64,000 bases of DNA from Pocillopora verrucosa (taxonomy: Eukaryota > Cnidaria > Anthozoa > Scleractinia > Pocilloporidae): contig NC_089323.1 in NCBI RefSeq assembly GCF_036669915.1, positions 19,201,804 to 19,265,803 on the forward strand, read 5' to 3'. The stretch's first letter is position 1, and every line of letters starts with the position of its first letter. The notes under the pieces were generated by a model. It saw only the letters and a list, made by a program, of their open reading frames with translations. It was not told the DNA's origin and made no database searches. A program made the position numbers and the translations under genes. Positions 1 through 12,080 of the stretch are shown here, in pieces.

Positions 1-2596
1 TCCTGTCTTTCTTTCTTTAGCTTTACCGAAAAGATTCTACGCTTCTAAAACACTGCGACTGATTGGCTTGTGTGGGTGTTGGTAACTCGTGTGAGACAAA
101 TTTGGTTCTGACAGCCTGAAAGCATGCCACTAAACCCTTACAATCTTCGTACATACGTAGACGTTTAACCGCTAAGTTTCATCTATCCGTATGTCAAAGA
201 TGTTATGTCAGCATGTAATTTCAAAGCACCCCCCTAAAATTAAAAACGAAATGGTATTTCTGACGATTGAGTCTGCGAATAAGGCAGAAATAAATATTTT
301 GTCGGCACGAGATACGACAAGGCCCGGGCCTTAGGCCCGAGCATCATGGGTAATGATGCAGTGGTATATAAGGGGAAGTATTACACGTGGCGTCCATCTA
401 GGCCTCAGAACCAACCGTTCACCTCTGGCTCATGACAAATTTATTTTAGTTTGAAAACTTATTTTCTTTAACTGTGAAGCCTCGTAGGACGGGCTGCCAA
501 CTGCTCTGAGTGTGGGCCATGGTTCCTACCCAGATTTCCTGTCATATTTTTTCCCCAAAAGGGGTTTTTTTTCTGGCAGGTTTTTTCTAGCCTCCGTATA
601 ACCGTAGTAATGTCTTTGTAAGCGGTTGCCCACCTCTGTTGATCCCGACTTGGTGAAGTGTGCATGTTAGTCATGTATACCTATTTTGAATGTGTAAGGA
701 ATTGACTTTATGTCAGGATTGCATATGGTATATCAGTTGCGAATGTATGTATGCACGCCTCGGGCTATATGTGCCTCGGGTTGGTTCTCGGCAGGCTTCC
801 CTAAATAAACTTATTTGGTGTACACTACTGTGTTTTTTGTTGTGTAGTGGAGACTAAATGTAATATTTCCTTCGCATTCGACCAGCTGGTGGACTGCTAC
901 ATTCTATAGTACCATAAGCGGTTCCTTGACAACTTATTTATAATTTCTTCCAAAAACAAAAAGAAAGGAAATTAACGTTAGTCAAACAAGGATTATTTTT
1001 TTGCATCTTCAGGTACACCCTTCTCTCGTTTATGTTCCTTCTTCTAAATGTAAAAAAAAAAGAGAAAATCCCATGAAAAACTCAGTTTTAAGCTTTTTTT
1101 CCACCCTCACTCCTTCTTTTCCGTGATTCCAAAGACCAAAGGTGCTGTAAATGACAAAAATTGGATGAAGAATTCAGCAAAAGAAATAAAATGATCCCTA
1201 AACTTAGATAATTCTATCGTTAAAATTGCTCTAACTTATAAGTTTTAACAACTCAGAGGCAAGTACATTCTTTAACAATACTGACTGAGGCGCAGTATGT
1301 GCACTTTAACCTTCAGAAGTATTCCAACATATGATACACCACGAGCATATTTCTTTGCTATAAAAATTGCAACCAAGGAGGTGAGGGTACCTCAATGGAA
1401 TTCAATTTCCCAGCTACATTTTTCATCAAAATAGTTCTGTTATCTTTCAACAAAAGCCTTAAGCCGTGATAATTCTATTGTTATAACAGCACTAACTGAT
1501 GCATAGCTGACAACTTCCTTAACAAAAATTAATTGAGACGCGATATGTGCAGTTTTTCATCCGTTAAGATTCCAATATAATACACAACAAGCCTCTTTCT
1601 TTAGTTTTTACAGTTTGACCCAAAGAAGTTGGGGGGGGGGGGGGGGGAACTCAACAGAATGTAGCCACAGCTACAGTTTTCAACGAAACGCTTATTGTAG
1701 GTTTTATAATAATGGTAGTACTGTTTTCAGAAAAGAAAGGAACAAAAACAACAAAAGCAACCAATATCAGCAACTAATCGTCATTGGGAAGGAAGTTTGA
1801 CCAATGACAAAACGTTACGTTATTGTTCCCTTATTTCACCTGCTACACCCCATCGGCCATGAATCAGTGGAAAGTTACCCTGTAAGATAATTCTTACCTA
1901 GAACGCGTGGAGGTTACGTTAAAAAAAAAATTTGAAAAAGCCGAGGTAAGGAAACTCCTTTGCGTTACTTTAAATTTTTAGTTTAGAAAAAACGTTCGGA
2001 TTCTCTTTCTTTATAAAATGATATATTTTTAAAACTATCTTTCTTAGACAATTTATTCGTAAGTAGATGAAGGACAAATGTATATTTGCCTTCAGGCTAT
2101 AACTGTAAGGATAAGATCTAAAGTTTTTTTCATTTTGTGTTCACAAATAAGGCATTCTATTTTAACTACTTATTTATTTACATAGGGCCATTTAAACACT
2201 CATTAGCCGTAAACAAGATTCTTAGATATATTTTCCTTTTCCCTTCTGTTTTTTTAACTAACTGATCGACTTTAAGGGTAGCGGAAAGAACAAGTTTAGA
2301 AAAATCCAAGGCTAGTTGTCTCTGTGTGAGTAAAAATACGGAGGTTATGGCTTGCATAGAGACGCACACGGAGATGTGCACACAGGCGCAAAGATAGCCT
2401 TTTTTTTTCAATGACTTTTGCAAGAATTTAGCGATCGATTTAATCAAAATCATGCGTTAGTACTTTTCTTAGATGTAAGTGATCACTGACTCGGAAATTC
2501 AGGACTGCGATAGAAACATCTGTTTTAAGGACAGATGTTCATGAATACTAATATCTTTTGTTATGTTTTGTTTTTTAACCAGAACTCAAGCACAAC
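1..2596. other. gene-poor stretch upstream of the six-cysteine peptide gene
   Basis: I see no supportable coding exon here. It holds a TATA-like box (tggtatataagg, about 363-374) followed about 440 bases later by a polyadenylation-like aataaa (about 804-809), a direct duplication near 1.2-1.7 kb, a 17-base G run at 1631-1647 and several A/T homopolymers. The short open frames are low-complexity and have no family features. Confidence 0.5.
1206..1735. repeat. diverged tandem duplication, about 262-bp unit
   Basis: The segment starting gataattctatcgtta near 1206 recurs as gataattctattgtta near 1468. The later landmarks follow in the same order at the same offset: cgcagtatgtgcac / cgatatgtgcag, then attccaacatatgatacacc / attccaatataatacacaa, then tttcaacaaaag / tttcaacgaaac. 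The copies are clearly diverged, and no coding sense is visible in either. Confidence 0.6.
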
Positions 2597-3202
2597 ATGT
2601 CTATCGTGAGAAGTGTTTGTATTTTGCTGCTTTTGACGGCTATTGCTTTGGAGGCAACCCCATTGTCAGGTAAAGGTGACGTTCAGCCTGATTAGATAGT
2701 ACATGAGTACACTAAGTAAATCATGAGAGTAATGCTATACGCTGACTGTGTCTGCTACATAGTGTTTCACGTTTAACTTTTAGCAATTAAGTAGGCGTGT
2801 TAGTAAATGGGTGATCTTATGGAAAGCAAGACAGAAAAATTGGGAGCGGACTGGTGAACTTTAAAACTGTGGGGATTGTGTGTTGGTAAAATTTACGCAA
2901 TTTGAGTTAACTGTTTCTACTGTTAAGCACTAAAAAACTAAAGATATTTTTGATTGGTCCCGACAGGAGGATTAAAGAAGAGATTGGGACAGCCATATCC
3001 GTGCACCGACTCGTGTGTACCAAAAGGAGAGTGTGACGGTTGGCCCCTGTTATATGGAGTCTGCAGTGATTCCACCATGCAATGTTGTGATACCGTTAGT
3101 ATTAAGAATATTATTGTGAAGATCATTTATTTGCTCGGCAATAAAATTTATAATGAAATAACTGGCAGCATGACGGTTATAGTTCCAGAAAAGAAGTTCT
3201 AA
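2597..3202 (+). CDS. secreted six-cysteine peptide (beta-defensin-like cysteine spacing)
   Basis: Two exons are clear. Exon 1 (2597-2669) starts at an ATG and encodes a signal peptide with a run of leucines, ending at tcag/gtaaag in phase 1. Exon 2 starts at 2967 after cag and continues in frame. The mature region is short and basic (GGLKKRLGQP) and is followed by six cysteines spaced C-x3-C-x5-C-x9-C-x6-CC. This falls inside the spacing range of beta-defensin-like folds, which include antimicrobial peptides and some cnidarian venom peptides. The function is therefore undecided, and the family call rests on spacing alone. The frame can run on to a TAA at 3200-3202. Alternatively it is spliced at 3094 (acc/gttagt, phase 0) to one of two short downstream exons at about 3684 or 4036, each followed by AATAAA (3767-3772, 4131-4136). 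Translation would then stop within a few codons, so the six-cysteine core does not change. Confidence 0.6.
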
Positions 3203-4175
3203 GTTCCAAGTTACAAGTGACAAGGCTCAAAAATACTTGCGGCTTAAATTTAACCTTTTTGTAATTTCTGAGCGACTCGATCGAATTCGAAAGACTCCGT
3301 GTAGTTCCAAATGGCTCGTAGTCGAATGCTGCACTTAGAATAGTAGAGAATGACTTGCAAGTAAAGTCGTTATTCGTTTTGCTTTGTTTTTGTTTTTGTT
3401 TTTGCTTTTTTTTCCTGGGACAAATTCTTCGACTAGCAAAAAAGCTTTTACTCTATTATAATATGAAAGTATTCATCCATTTATCCATTAATTTAGCCAT
3501 TTTCTCATCCATCCATTTATTTCTTCATTTTTTTTTTACTTATTCTTTCACTCCTTCATTTATTTAATTATTCATTCATTCACTTATTTATTCATTTATT
3601 TGTTCATCCATCCATCCATTAACTCATTCACTCATTAATCCAAACATCTATCAACGTATATCGTTTTTCTATTCTTTTCCAGTATGTGCAGTTTATGGGG
3701 TGAATGTCAGCAAGAAATACAATACCGTTGTGACTGTCTAGCATTTCTAAAATTATAGAGTCAAAAAATAAACTTGAGATAATTGCTCAACACTTGAAGT
3801 TCTATTGCCTTGGATAAATGCTGTCATATAACTTGTTAAGAAAAAAAAGCCAAAAAGATCAGGCTTCGGCTGATTCATTAACGAGTTCATTAAAATTCAT
3901 GCGATAAAATATATGATGAAATAGCCCACAGCAGTGACGGCTTGTTCCACTCAGAGGATAAGTTCCCACTCACTTGAGTAAGATCCAACAATACTTGTGG
4001 TTTTAACTTAGGCTAAATCTTCATTCTGTTTCAGGAAAGGTGAATGATGCTTCTCATCAAGTGTGACAGTTTAGAATCGTCGAGGATGAAAACTTCACTG
4101 GAGTTACATCAATAATTTTGAGGTCACAAAAATAAACTTAAAATAATCAAACAACCTTTGAAATTCCGTTGTTTT
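3105..4175 (+). repeat. duplicated 3' portion of the six-cysteine peptide gene (two candidate terminal exons)
   Basis: The sequence after the cysteine-rich exon occurs twice in order. Block a at 3123-3245 (aaaatttataatgaaata, cagcatgacggtta, ggctcaaaaatacttg) matches 3898-4010 (aaaatatatgatgaaata, cagcagtgacggct, gatccaacaatacttg). Block b at 3684-3800 (gtgactgtctag, aataaacttgagataa) matches 4036-4170 (gtgacagtttag, aataaacttaaaataa). Each block b sits after a polypyrimidine-AG acceptor and before AATAAA, so both could serve as terminal exons. A CATT-type microsatellite expanded inside copy 1. Confidence 0.6.
3465..3655. repeat. (CATT/CCAT)n-type degenerate microsatellite
   Basis: Runs of attcatccatttatcc and cattcattcactt units form an imperfect tetranucleotide tract inside the presumed last intron of the peptide gene. 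It follows a T-rich stretch (tttttgtttttgcttttttt). Confidence 0.75.
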
Positions 4176-4217
4176 AAAAAAATACTACAGCGTAAGTCCC
4201 TTTAAAAAGGTGGGGCA

Positions 4218-4385
4218 AAATGGGCGTGCCTCCCTGTAAAATGTGCATGTCTCCCTGTAAAAGGCACATGCCTCCCTGTAAAATGGACATGCCTACCTGT
4301 AAAAGGCATGTGCCTCCCTGTAAAAGGCACATGCCCACCTGTAAAAGGCATGTGCCTCCCTGTAAAGGGCACATGCTTCCCATTA
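4218..4385. repeat. 21-bp minisatellite, about 8 units
   Basis: The unit is cctccctgtaaaaggcacatg with variants in the last third (aaaatgtgcatg, aaaggcatgtg). Because 21 is a multiple of three, both strands stay open and appear to encode a PPCKxHM-type heptad. No signal peptide, splice context or homologue supports translation, so I call it non-coding. Confidence 0.7.
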
Positions 4386-4884
4386 AGTTGCTGAGATCAA
4401 GGGAGAAGATCCATGTAATTATCTTCATTTATCAACTCAACAGTCTGGTTCTATTGTGAAGTAGGGTCATGCATATAAATATTACGCCAGTCTTTAATTT
4501 GCGATCGCTGTTAAGAACCAAATGGGCAGTAAGTGAAGACAAATATTAAAATTTGGATAAGCTAATTGCATTTGATGGATAACTTAAATAATAATAAAGT
4601 TGCTATACACACTTGTAAGAGCAAGTCTATCCAGTAATTATAAAATCTTGAGCAGGTTTAATTAGCACAGTAAACAATAAAACCTTTAGTATCGAGTAAA
4701 GTCTGCAAAAGCGTTGACTAAAAAAACTTACCTTTGCTTTGTTTATCTTATATGGAATAGGTGTTTTTAAGAAATTTTCTGTGATTTTCATGAATGTATT
4801 GGTTAGATATAAAAAGTAAAAAAGAGAGAACAGAAAATAAGCGATCGACAAGAGCAAAGGACCAAAAATTAAACAGTCAGCAAA

Positions 4885-5105
4885 GCTGCTTAACCCTTAA
4901 ATTCCCAAGTTCTGATTCTTAATTCTCCCTTCTAGCTGCTACATATTTCCTCATAAAATTGTTTCGAGAATTTGGTGTTGGATCAAGATAGCAACTTCCA
5001 CCTGATAAGTTTGAGTCTTCTCACTACCTGTTTGCTGGATAATGTATGGATTTTATAAGGAGAAGTTAAATGTTAATCACTTGTGCGAGTTGAAGGTTTA
5101 AAGAC
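4885..5105 (+). repeat. dispersed repeat family B, copy 1
   Basis: A short interspersed element of about 215 bp, from aacccttaaattcccaag to gagttgaaggtttaaag. It shares ordered landmarks (gagaatttggtgttggatca, ataaggagaagttaaatgtta) with the stretches at 16.8 kb and, inverted, at 48.8 kb. The ends are roughly inverted (aaccctttaa / ttaaaggg), as in a MITE. It has no coding capacity. Confidence 0.6.
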
Positions 5106-5547
5106 CCACAAAAGCCCATACCCACTGATCTGGATGATCTAATGAGGATTTAAAATGTACCCCTGACCTCGCGCCATAACAACAACTTAAAAGTGCTACA
5201 AATGGCGACACGTAAACTTTCGACCTCATCGCCTAACGAAGAATGTTACGATAAATACACTATTGATTAGCATAACTCTTACATCGTGAGACAAATGATT
5301 AAAAGTTCATCTATCTATAAAAACACGATGAACAACAACACATTCTGTAACATAATCTGGATTTTTTTTATCAAATTCTAACACTAATGGCCTTTCCCGG
5401 CACATTGCAGTAACTTTATCACTTCTCAATCAACCACCTTTTCTTCATAATAGCAATTAAAAACAGCTGCATACTTAAATTAAGCCATTTTTACTTTCCA
5501 CTCAAGATATCTCTTATCATAAGGTGATTGAATTAAACTCAATGTAC

Positions 5548-5553
5548 TATAAA
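5548..5553 (+). promoter_or_regulatory. TATA-like box upstream of the first LU gene
   Basis: TATAAA lies 56 bases before the ATG at 5609. The transcription start has not been located. It is one of the few TATA-like sequences in the window that stands at a sensible distance from a gene start. Confidence 0.35.
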
Positions 5554-5608
5554 TTGCTCCGTTTGCAATTTTCATCATGCATCGAGCAAGTCAGCGAGTG
5601 TGTTTGAA

Positions 5609-6135
5609 ATGTCTTCAAATATTTCGTACATCGTGGTGAGTAAGATTCTATGAGGAAAATCAGCTTTTATTCGTTTGAATGGGTTTAGCATACAACAAAA
5701 TAGAACAGAAAATAAAGTTTTCGCATGATAACGAAATATCGAATCTTAATAAAACTTTTTCAGTTTAAACATATTAACAGTTTTTCTTTTGCTCGGTTAC
5801 AGGTGTTGTGCCTTCTTTATGGCGTCCTCATCAATCTTCCACCAGCTCTCACGCTGCAGTGCTACGCCTGCTTAGAATACCCGGGTTCACAGGATTCTTG
5901 CGCTAGTGCATCCGTCGTCCAATGTCCATCTTTCTTCGACTCTTGCATGACAATGGTCGCCTCGGCCGAGTACTATGGCATGCAATACACAACGACTGCT
6001 AAAAACTGTTCCTCGTCTATTTACGGTTGTGATGAGTCGGTCATGTGTGGTTACGTGCAAACTTCAGTGTCTGGCTCTGGTGGGAGCTTAAAGAGTTGTT
6101 CCCTGAACTGTTGCTCTGGAGATCTTTGTAACTAA
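5609..6135 (+). CDS. secreted Ly6/uPAR (three-finger) protein, LU gene 1
   Basis: Exon 1 (5609-5635, phase 0, donor gtgagt) plus exon 2 (5803-6135, acceptor ttacag) encode about 119 residues. The joined start gives a hydrophobic signal peptide (VVLCLLYGVLINLPPALT) split by the intron. The mature chain begins LQCYAC and ends CCSGDLCN, the hallmark start and end of an LU domain, with 12 cysteines in all. LU proteins are disulphide-rich extracellular ligands or surface proteins. The stop comes directly after CN, with no GPI or transmembrane tail, so it should be soluble. A donor-like tag/gtgtgt follows 7 bases after the stop, at the position where LU gene 2 splices into its tail exons. A 3'UTR exon near 6281 with AATAAA at 6331 fits. 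The gene is a tandem paralogue of LU gene 2, and its specific role is unknown. Confidence 0.8.
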
Positions 6136-7844
6136 TGGCTAGGTGTGTACTTTTCTTAAGATTTTCTTGCATTTCATAATGAGATGAAATTTGTTGGGTT
6201 TATCGCTTCTGTCCTGCTACTGCTTAGAGCCAATGCGCTTCTGAATCTCTGAGTTGATATCACATTTTGCTCTTTCTTAGGGGATGGATGAACGACAGAA
6301 TTCTCAAGACAAAATTAAGATGAAGATGAAAATAAATGTCCTGTTCAATCAGTAGTCATGCAAAAATGATATGAATAAATACTTAAAAAGTCGTCTCACG
6401 ATTAAGATGTTTCTGTGCAAATAAGGGCCGTAAGTTAATTGAGGGCCGTAATTTAGAAAACTGTAATAGGTTATCTTGGAGGGGAAGGGAAGTAGGAAAC
6501 AAAGAGATCATGATGCCCGCGAATGTTTTTTCTGTGGCAGACCCAGAGGGCACGAGTTGATTGAGAAATAATTTTGAGCCCCCTTTTCAAAAGTTCCAGG
6601 ATCCACCCTTTCTTGGATACCTTTGAAGCACACAGGTTGGAAAAGCCGCTGTCGTTACAAAAGAAACACTTCCTTTTGCATAAATCAAAACAAGAAAAAT
6701 TTGAATGGCGCACACTCTGACGTTTGCGAGTAGCTCTTTAAGAGCAACTCCAGGTTTCTTGAATAATGTCTAGTGACTCAAGTAACTTTCGCTTTGACTC
6801 TGAGTGACTCGAATGAGAATGTGTCATAATGGTCAAGAATTGCCCTGAGTCAGTTTCTCGATCTTAAACCAAACAAGAAAAAAGAGTTAAACTATTCAAG
6901 CTCATAAAGTTAGTGAGTCTTTTCAAGAAATGGACCCCGAAGCGACCTTCTCAATGCAAGCTATACCTGTCTATCAACGTACTACCTGGCGAAAAAATTA
7001 GTTGCGCGCACTGAATTGTGGGGAAACAATCTACATAAACACATTGTCTTGAAAGGCACCATAAGAAATCCTATATCTATTTAACTTTTCCTTATTAACT
7101 CCAGTTCAATTTTTTTCTGATCGCGTAATTGACATATTCTGCGGAATTTCACAATTAATTTCACAACTTAATAAAAAATTTAACGATTCAAGTAGAAGTT
7201 TATTTATTTATACAGCTTTACAATTGTTATGTCGTTGGGCCTAACCATAAAAAATTAAGAAATAAATGATAGGGGAAAGTGTTTCCTAAAGAGAGACACT
7301 GTTCAGGTATCTTCTATGTTAGATCTCAAAATGATTCTCAGTGTTCTGTTTTGAAAATCCGTTTTCTCTTCTCCCCAGAACAACTCCCTGCAACGGGCTC
7401 ACCAATCAGCTTGCTGTCCTAATAACTACATTACGTTAAGCAAAACTTGCTACTATGGCAACACAGTTTTCAAAAGTATGTGTAAAAGCCCACTTTTTTG
7501 GAAAATAGTATTAATTTTTAATTATGAGACCGCGCTTTATATTTAGAGCCACTTCTTAGAGTTTCTCATTAAGTTTTAGATTAGTTTGCTCGGCGAAAAA
7601 CAGCTCTATAATTATTTGAAGGAACTGTACATATAGTTTGGTCAAGTAACAATTTTCGAGTTCATAACTCTCGCCAGTTAATTACATCGCCTGAAGCTGA
7701 AGTGTACTCAAGAGAAAAAAATTAATAAAACGCATATTGACTCTTAGTCTATACATTTCTATAAATTGACGATTTCGCATTTTAGGCGTGGCTTATTGCG
7801 TTTGTATCAAGTGGATGAGACAGATTTCTGTAACGATTCCGGAA
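6136..7844. other. 3'UTR and intergenic DNA between the LU genes
   Basis: It contains the probable untranslated last exon of LU gene 1, starting about 6281, with polyadenylation signals at 6331 and 6374. Beyond that I see nothing coding. The 80-codon open frame on the minus strand (6471-6713) has no recognisable features. Confidence 0.5.
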
Positions 7845-10800
7845 ATGTCGTTCGCGTTGGTGAGTAACAACTTCTGTATTGCTTATCAATTGTTCTTTTC
7901 TTTTAAATTGTAGTTTCCAACCTACAGTTGCCTGATAATTTTGACCAAATTTATTGATTGATCATTAAGTCAAGAAGGAAAAGCCCGGCTTCTGTATAAT
8001 TAGGAACCCCTAAAGCCTCGTCTATAATTCCTTCAAGCCCTTGCCACCTCCTGCTTTCTGGGAATACTTTTCCTTATAGTTTCCCAGCTCGTTCTAAAAG
8101 TGAGTTTCATGCATGACATTGTTTATCGAACGTTTGATCTTGTTAAGTATGAGGTGTAACCAAGCCCCAAAGCGAAATTGGTATGCTGACTGAAGCATAC
8201 CAATTTCAGTTGAAAATGTAGATTGGCAACCGTAAAGAAGGAAAAAGCTGACGTTTCGAGTGTTAACCCTTTGCAAAATACTAAATTATCTATTTCACTC
8301 TTTTAGTAACATATATTATCATAATATTATCCAACAGGGATTGTGCCTTCTTTATGGTTTTCTAGCCAATCTCCCAACAACTGTTGGAATCGAGTGCTAC
8401 GCATGCGCAGATTACCCAAATTCACCCACCCCATGTGGTGACAACGCTACCGTGCTGACCTGTCCATCATATTATGACTCCTGTGCTACAATGGTGATGG
8501 GCTTTGACTACTCAGGCTTCAACTTCACAACGATAGCTAAAAACTGTTCCATGGTTGATTACGGTGCCTGCAATGAGAGTTACATTTGCAGTCTCGTGAA
8601 CAGTTCAGTGGCCCCTGATGGAATCCTGACTGAGTGTTCAGTGAGCTGTTGCCAGGACGATCTGTGCAATGGGCCAGGTATTTACTCAGGGGGATGGGGA
8701 CGGGTGGAGGGGGTTTGAGGTGGAGACTCCCACGATAACATTAAAGGTGATTTCAAAGAGCCCTGAAGGATACCAGGGCCTCGTTTTTAGGGTGAGGTAA
8801 AGCATTTTTACGCTGAAAAATACCAGTAGTCGATTCGTAGGACTGACCATTGGTCTTATTTCATACTTTCCCGGTAACACATAATTTCCCGTCACAGAAA
8901 CACTGAACATGCTGTACAAAGGTTTTTTTTTCAGGATAGGTAACAAAATGAATCTTGATTATCCAACTGCAATTCTATGATGATGATAAGAAATTTGAAT
9001 GATATCACATGGAAAATTGCAATTGTATTGATGCTTCAAATAATACTTGAATCAAATAAAGGAACCTTTTAAACTGCCGTGATTGATTGAGAACTCGAAA
9101 CATCGACTGTTTTAAAAATTTGATGAAAAAAAAGGCAAAAACTATTAACTGCCCAGTTTATGACCTGGAATAACTTCTTCCACAGCCGGACCAGGACCAG
9201 AACCAACAGTTGGGCCAGAGCCTCCCGCTCCTGGACCAGACACTAAGAGGTATTTTGCTGGGTACCTTGTCTCTAAACATCTTGGATCTTCATAGAGTAG
9301 CAAAAATATGCTGAGACAGAAGGATTTGGCTGGATAATAACCTTTTCCTTAAACTAACCCTGTTCCTAAGCTATGCGGCTTTTATTTGTCTTATTTTTTC
9401 TGGAACTACTTGACTCACAAAAAAAATATTTTTCTTAGTTTGAATCGTTGTCTTTGTACTGCTTACAGTATGAATATTTTTAAACAGTTTTCACCTAATC
9501 TGTAGGGTCTCTACAGGCTCTCTTTACTTCTCACAAACCAAAGATTCTATTTCTCCATGCTGTTTTCAAAACAGTGACCACGCTACTCCGCGAAACACCC
9601 ATCTATTTAAATTAAATGAATGAGTAAAGTGGTCAAGATAAAATTGAAAATTCTTGGGCAAGTTATTTCAATACATTTTCAAGTGGCGAACGTATAGAGA
9701 AGTCTATGGTTATCAACGTTATATTAAACTTGTAATCGTCGTTCTCATTTCAGTCGTTTACAGTACTACATTAAAACCATACGCGCCATGCTAGATCAGG
9801 TATGAATCAGTCTTGAGGACCTAAAACAACGCCTTCGTATATTTCAATAAGAAAATTATGGTGGGAAAGAGTCTTGACAAAATGCTGGGGATAGAGGATG
9901 GCTTAATGCATTCTATACCACTTCTTTAAGCATTTCGACTTCCTTCTTAAAGTTTGGCTATTTGAGACAATACAATTCAGAACATGAAATAGAAGCAAAT
10001 GAGTTGATTATCCCCAAGAGATACACATAACAATTCAGTCTGTTTGTTCGTCTGTTGTTTTAGATGGAAAGTATCGTGGAGAACGAAGTCGGAGGCAATA
10101 GGCTAAAAAGGGAATTCAAAGGTACTAATTTGAAATTTAAGGTTTGCAATAATCTTAAGTCTCGTGAAATCCCCTTAAGTAAGATCCTATAATCTATGCA
10201 ATTCTCTATATCTCGTTTCAAAAATCTATTTAAAAAATCTTTTTCTTTATTCCAAAATGTCTGCCTAAAGAATAGTTTCGTTAACCTACAGAACGTATGC
10301 GAAGATCTCTCACAGATGTGCAACCGGCATTGGATAGTGAAGGAGGAAAGCTCGACGCTTTCGTTAATCAGCTGAAAAACAATGCTGCAGTGGCCATGAG
10401 AACACTCCAAGCTAAGCAAGGTATTCAATCAATGGCTTTCTATCTGGTTGTTTTAAAGGGGCCGGGTGAAAATGAAGGCACTGAAGCCGTTGAAAGTACC
10501 GATAACAACAGGGGTTGCGATTATAGCTTTTTCCTCCTATTCTTCTCGTGGATCCAGCGCTCAAAAGTCTCACAACACAGCCAGCTACACGTGCTAGGGA
10601 ATGTATACGTCCACTAGTGACGAGTTCCAAGCATGGGCTCCTCTGTCTCGAAAGATCTTTCCTAATTTGATCCAAGTTTTCATTCTTTTTTTTTCTGGTA
10701 CGATAAAATTAAATTTCAGATCGATTCAAAAGACGTGCTGAGATGAAACTGCCGCAACAGAAACGAAAAGCCAAAAGAAACCAATTTCTGAATGAAGCCA

Positions 10801-10850
10801 TGAAAACTATCCAAGAAACATTTTCAAAGTTGTCTGCGAAAAATCGCTAA
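7845..10850 (+). CDS. Ly6/uPAR protein with Pro-rich linker and basic helical tail, LU gene 2
   Basis: Seven exons join in frame: 7845-7859, 8338-8677, 9186-9249, 9754-9799, 10064-10121, 10292-10420 and 10720-10850, giving 260 residues. Exons 1-2 give a signal peptide (MSFALGLCLLYGFLANLPTT) and an LU domain from IECYAC to CCQDDLCN with 12 cysteines. Exon 3 is a GPGPEP-type linker. Exons 4-7 encode a charged, helix-prone tail of about 120 residues with basic sites NRLKR, RMRR, FKRR and KAKR, which look like furin-type processing sites. The stop is at 10848-10850, 4 bases before a donor (gtgagt), so a 3'UTR exon follows (about 11323, AATAAA at 11446-11451). The tail exons match those of the CUB gene at 23.4-25.5 kb in order, phase and near length. 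I do not recognise the tail. It may be a processed peptide precursor or an interaction module. Confidence 0.75.
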
Positions 10851-11977
10851 ATGGGTGAGTAGTAGAGCTCACGAACAGAAACACAAAGACAGAAAAAAAA
10901 AGAAAAAAAGAGGAGAAGAGGAAAGAAATAGACGACAACTAAGCACAGAGTATTAGTCACATTTTTCTCTTTGCAGAAAGAGAGTTTTTGCTCAATTCAA
11001 AGAGGATGGGAAAAAATTTATACTATGCACTATTTTATAGATGTATCCACCATAACTTAGGGCGAACTCATAAGCTGTAAGGATGCGTACAGCACAACAT
11101 GCTGAGTCAAATATTTATGGTCATGAGGATAGGGAGGAAAAGGAATTGATTATTAAACAAATTCTCCTTGTCAGTACCAAAAAAAAATGTTTAAGGGGCT
11201 GTGTGGAGAAACACATGTTGATGTAAAGGTGTAAAAGAAACTGAAATTGTTCTGATACTCCTTGTTCACTACCCACGGGCAAATTTAGAAGCAAATGATT
11301 CATGTTCTTTCTTTTCAACCAGAAAACAAGATAAAGAACGCCTATATCTGCAAATGTGGAAATGATGCAGGCAGAAAAATAATGATTTACTGGAATAATT
11401 CATTTATTTAGTACGGGATAGTAAAATGTTCAATGAAGCAGAATGAATAAAGTGTGGGAAATCTCATGTTTTGTAGTTTTAGTCGATGCATTTATGTATC
11501 TAAAACAAGCTTAAAAATAGTCTGTCATCGTGCCTCAGTAGTGTTAGACAATACACTAAATAAACAGCTCCTTTCCAAAGATTGATCCGAACTTAAACTG
11601 CCCCAATCCTACTCTCTATCAAATAGTGCCCTTGTCTCCGTTGTACCTTTCAAATAGAAAATTAAATAGCGATAAAAACGCAACATAAGCTACCTGGGGT
11701 GCATCAACTTTACTTCACATCACTTTACGATTGATTTAGAACACGTGCTCGACTTTATCAACCAACGAGATGTTATGCTGAACCCAAATGATGCGTAGTT
11801 TTTCCAACGCTTCAGGAACTTTTATTTTTTTTACTAAGGGTTTTCAGTGGCTCATTGTTATAATTCCTTCGTTTTGATTGGCCTTTGTAATTGTTTTACA
11901 ACCATTAATCGAAATGAGCTCTGAGACAAAGAGAATCTAGTTCATAACAAAGTGATACTCCTGGCTCCCAATGTACG

Positions 11978-12080
11978 AAAAGTGGATAACGCTATCCACT
12001 GGATAAATCTCTATCCAGTGTATAGTGCAGCATGTTTTGCTAGCACTTCTATCTACGTTATCTGCCCTTTGAACAACTGG
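11978..12080. repeat. fragment of a 'gtggataacgctatccac' palindromic-end repeat
   Basis: It starts agtggataacgctatccac, itself an inverted repeat, followed by ggataaatctctatccag. This resembles the terminal inverted repeat of a MITE. Only one clear end is visible and the other end is eroded. Confidence 0.45.

Noticed and set aside
300-840. Possible solo LTR (TATA-like box near 365, aataaa near 804)
   Set aside because: I could not find paired TG...CA ends, a target duplication or a second copy.
4220-4459. Possible cysteine-rich heptad protein (PPCKxHM repeats)
   Set aside because: It arises from a 21-bp minisatellite that is open in more than one frame; there is no signal peptide or splice context.
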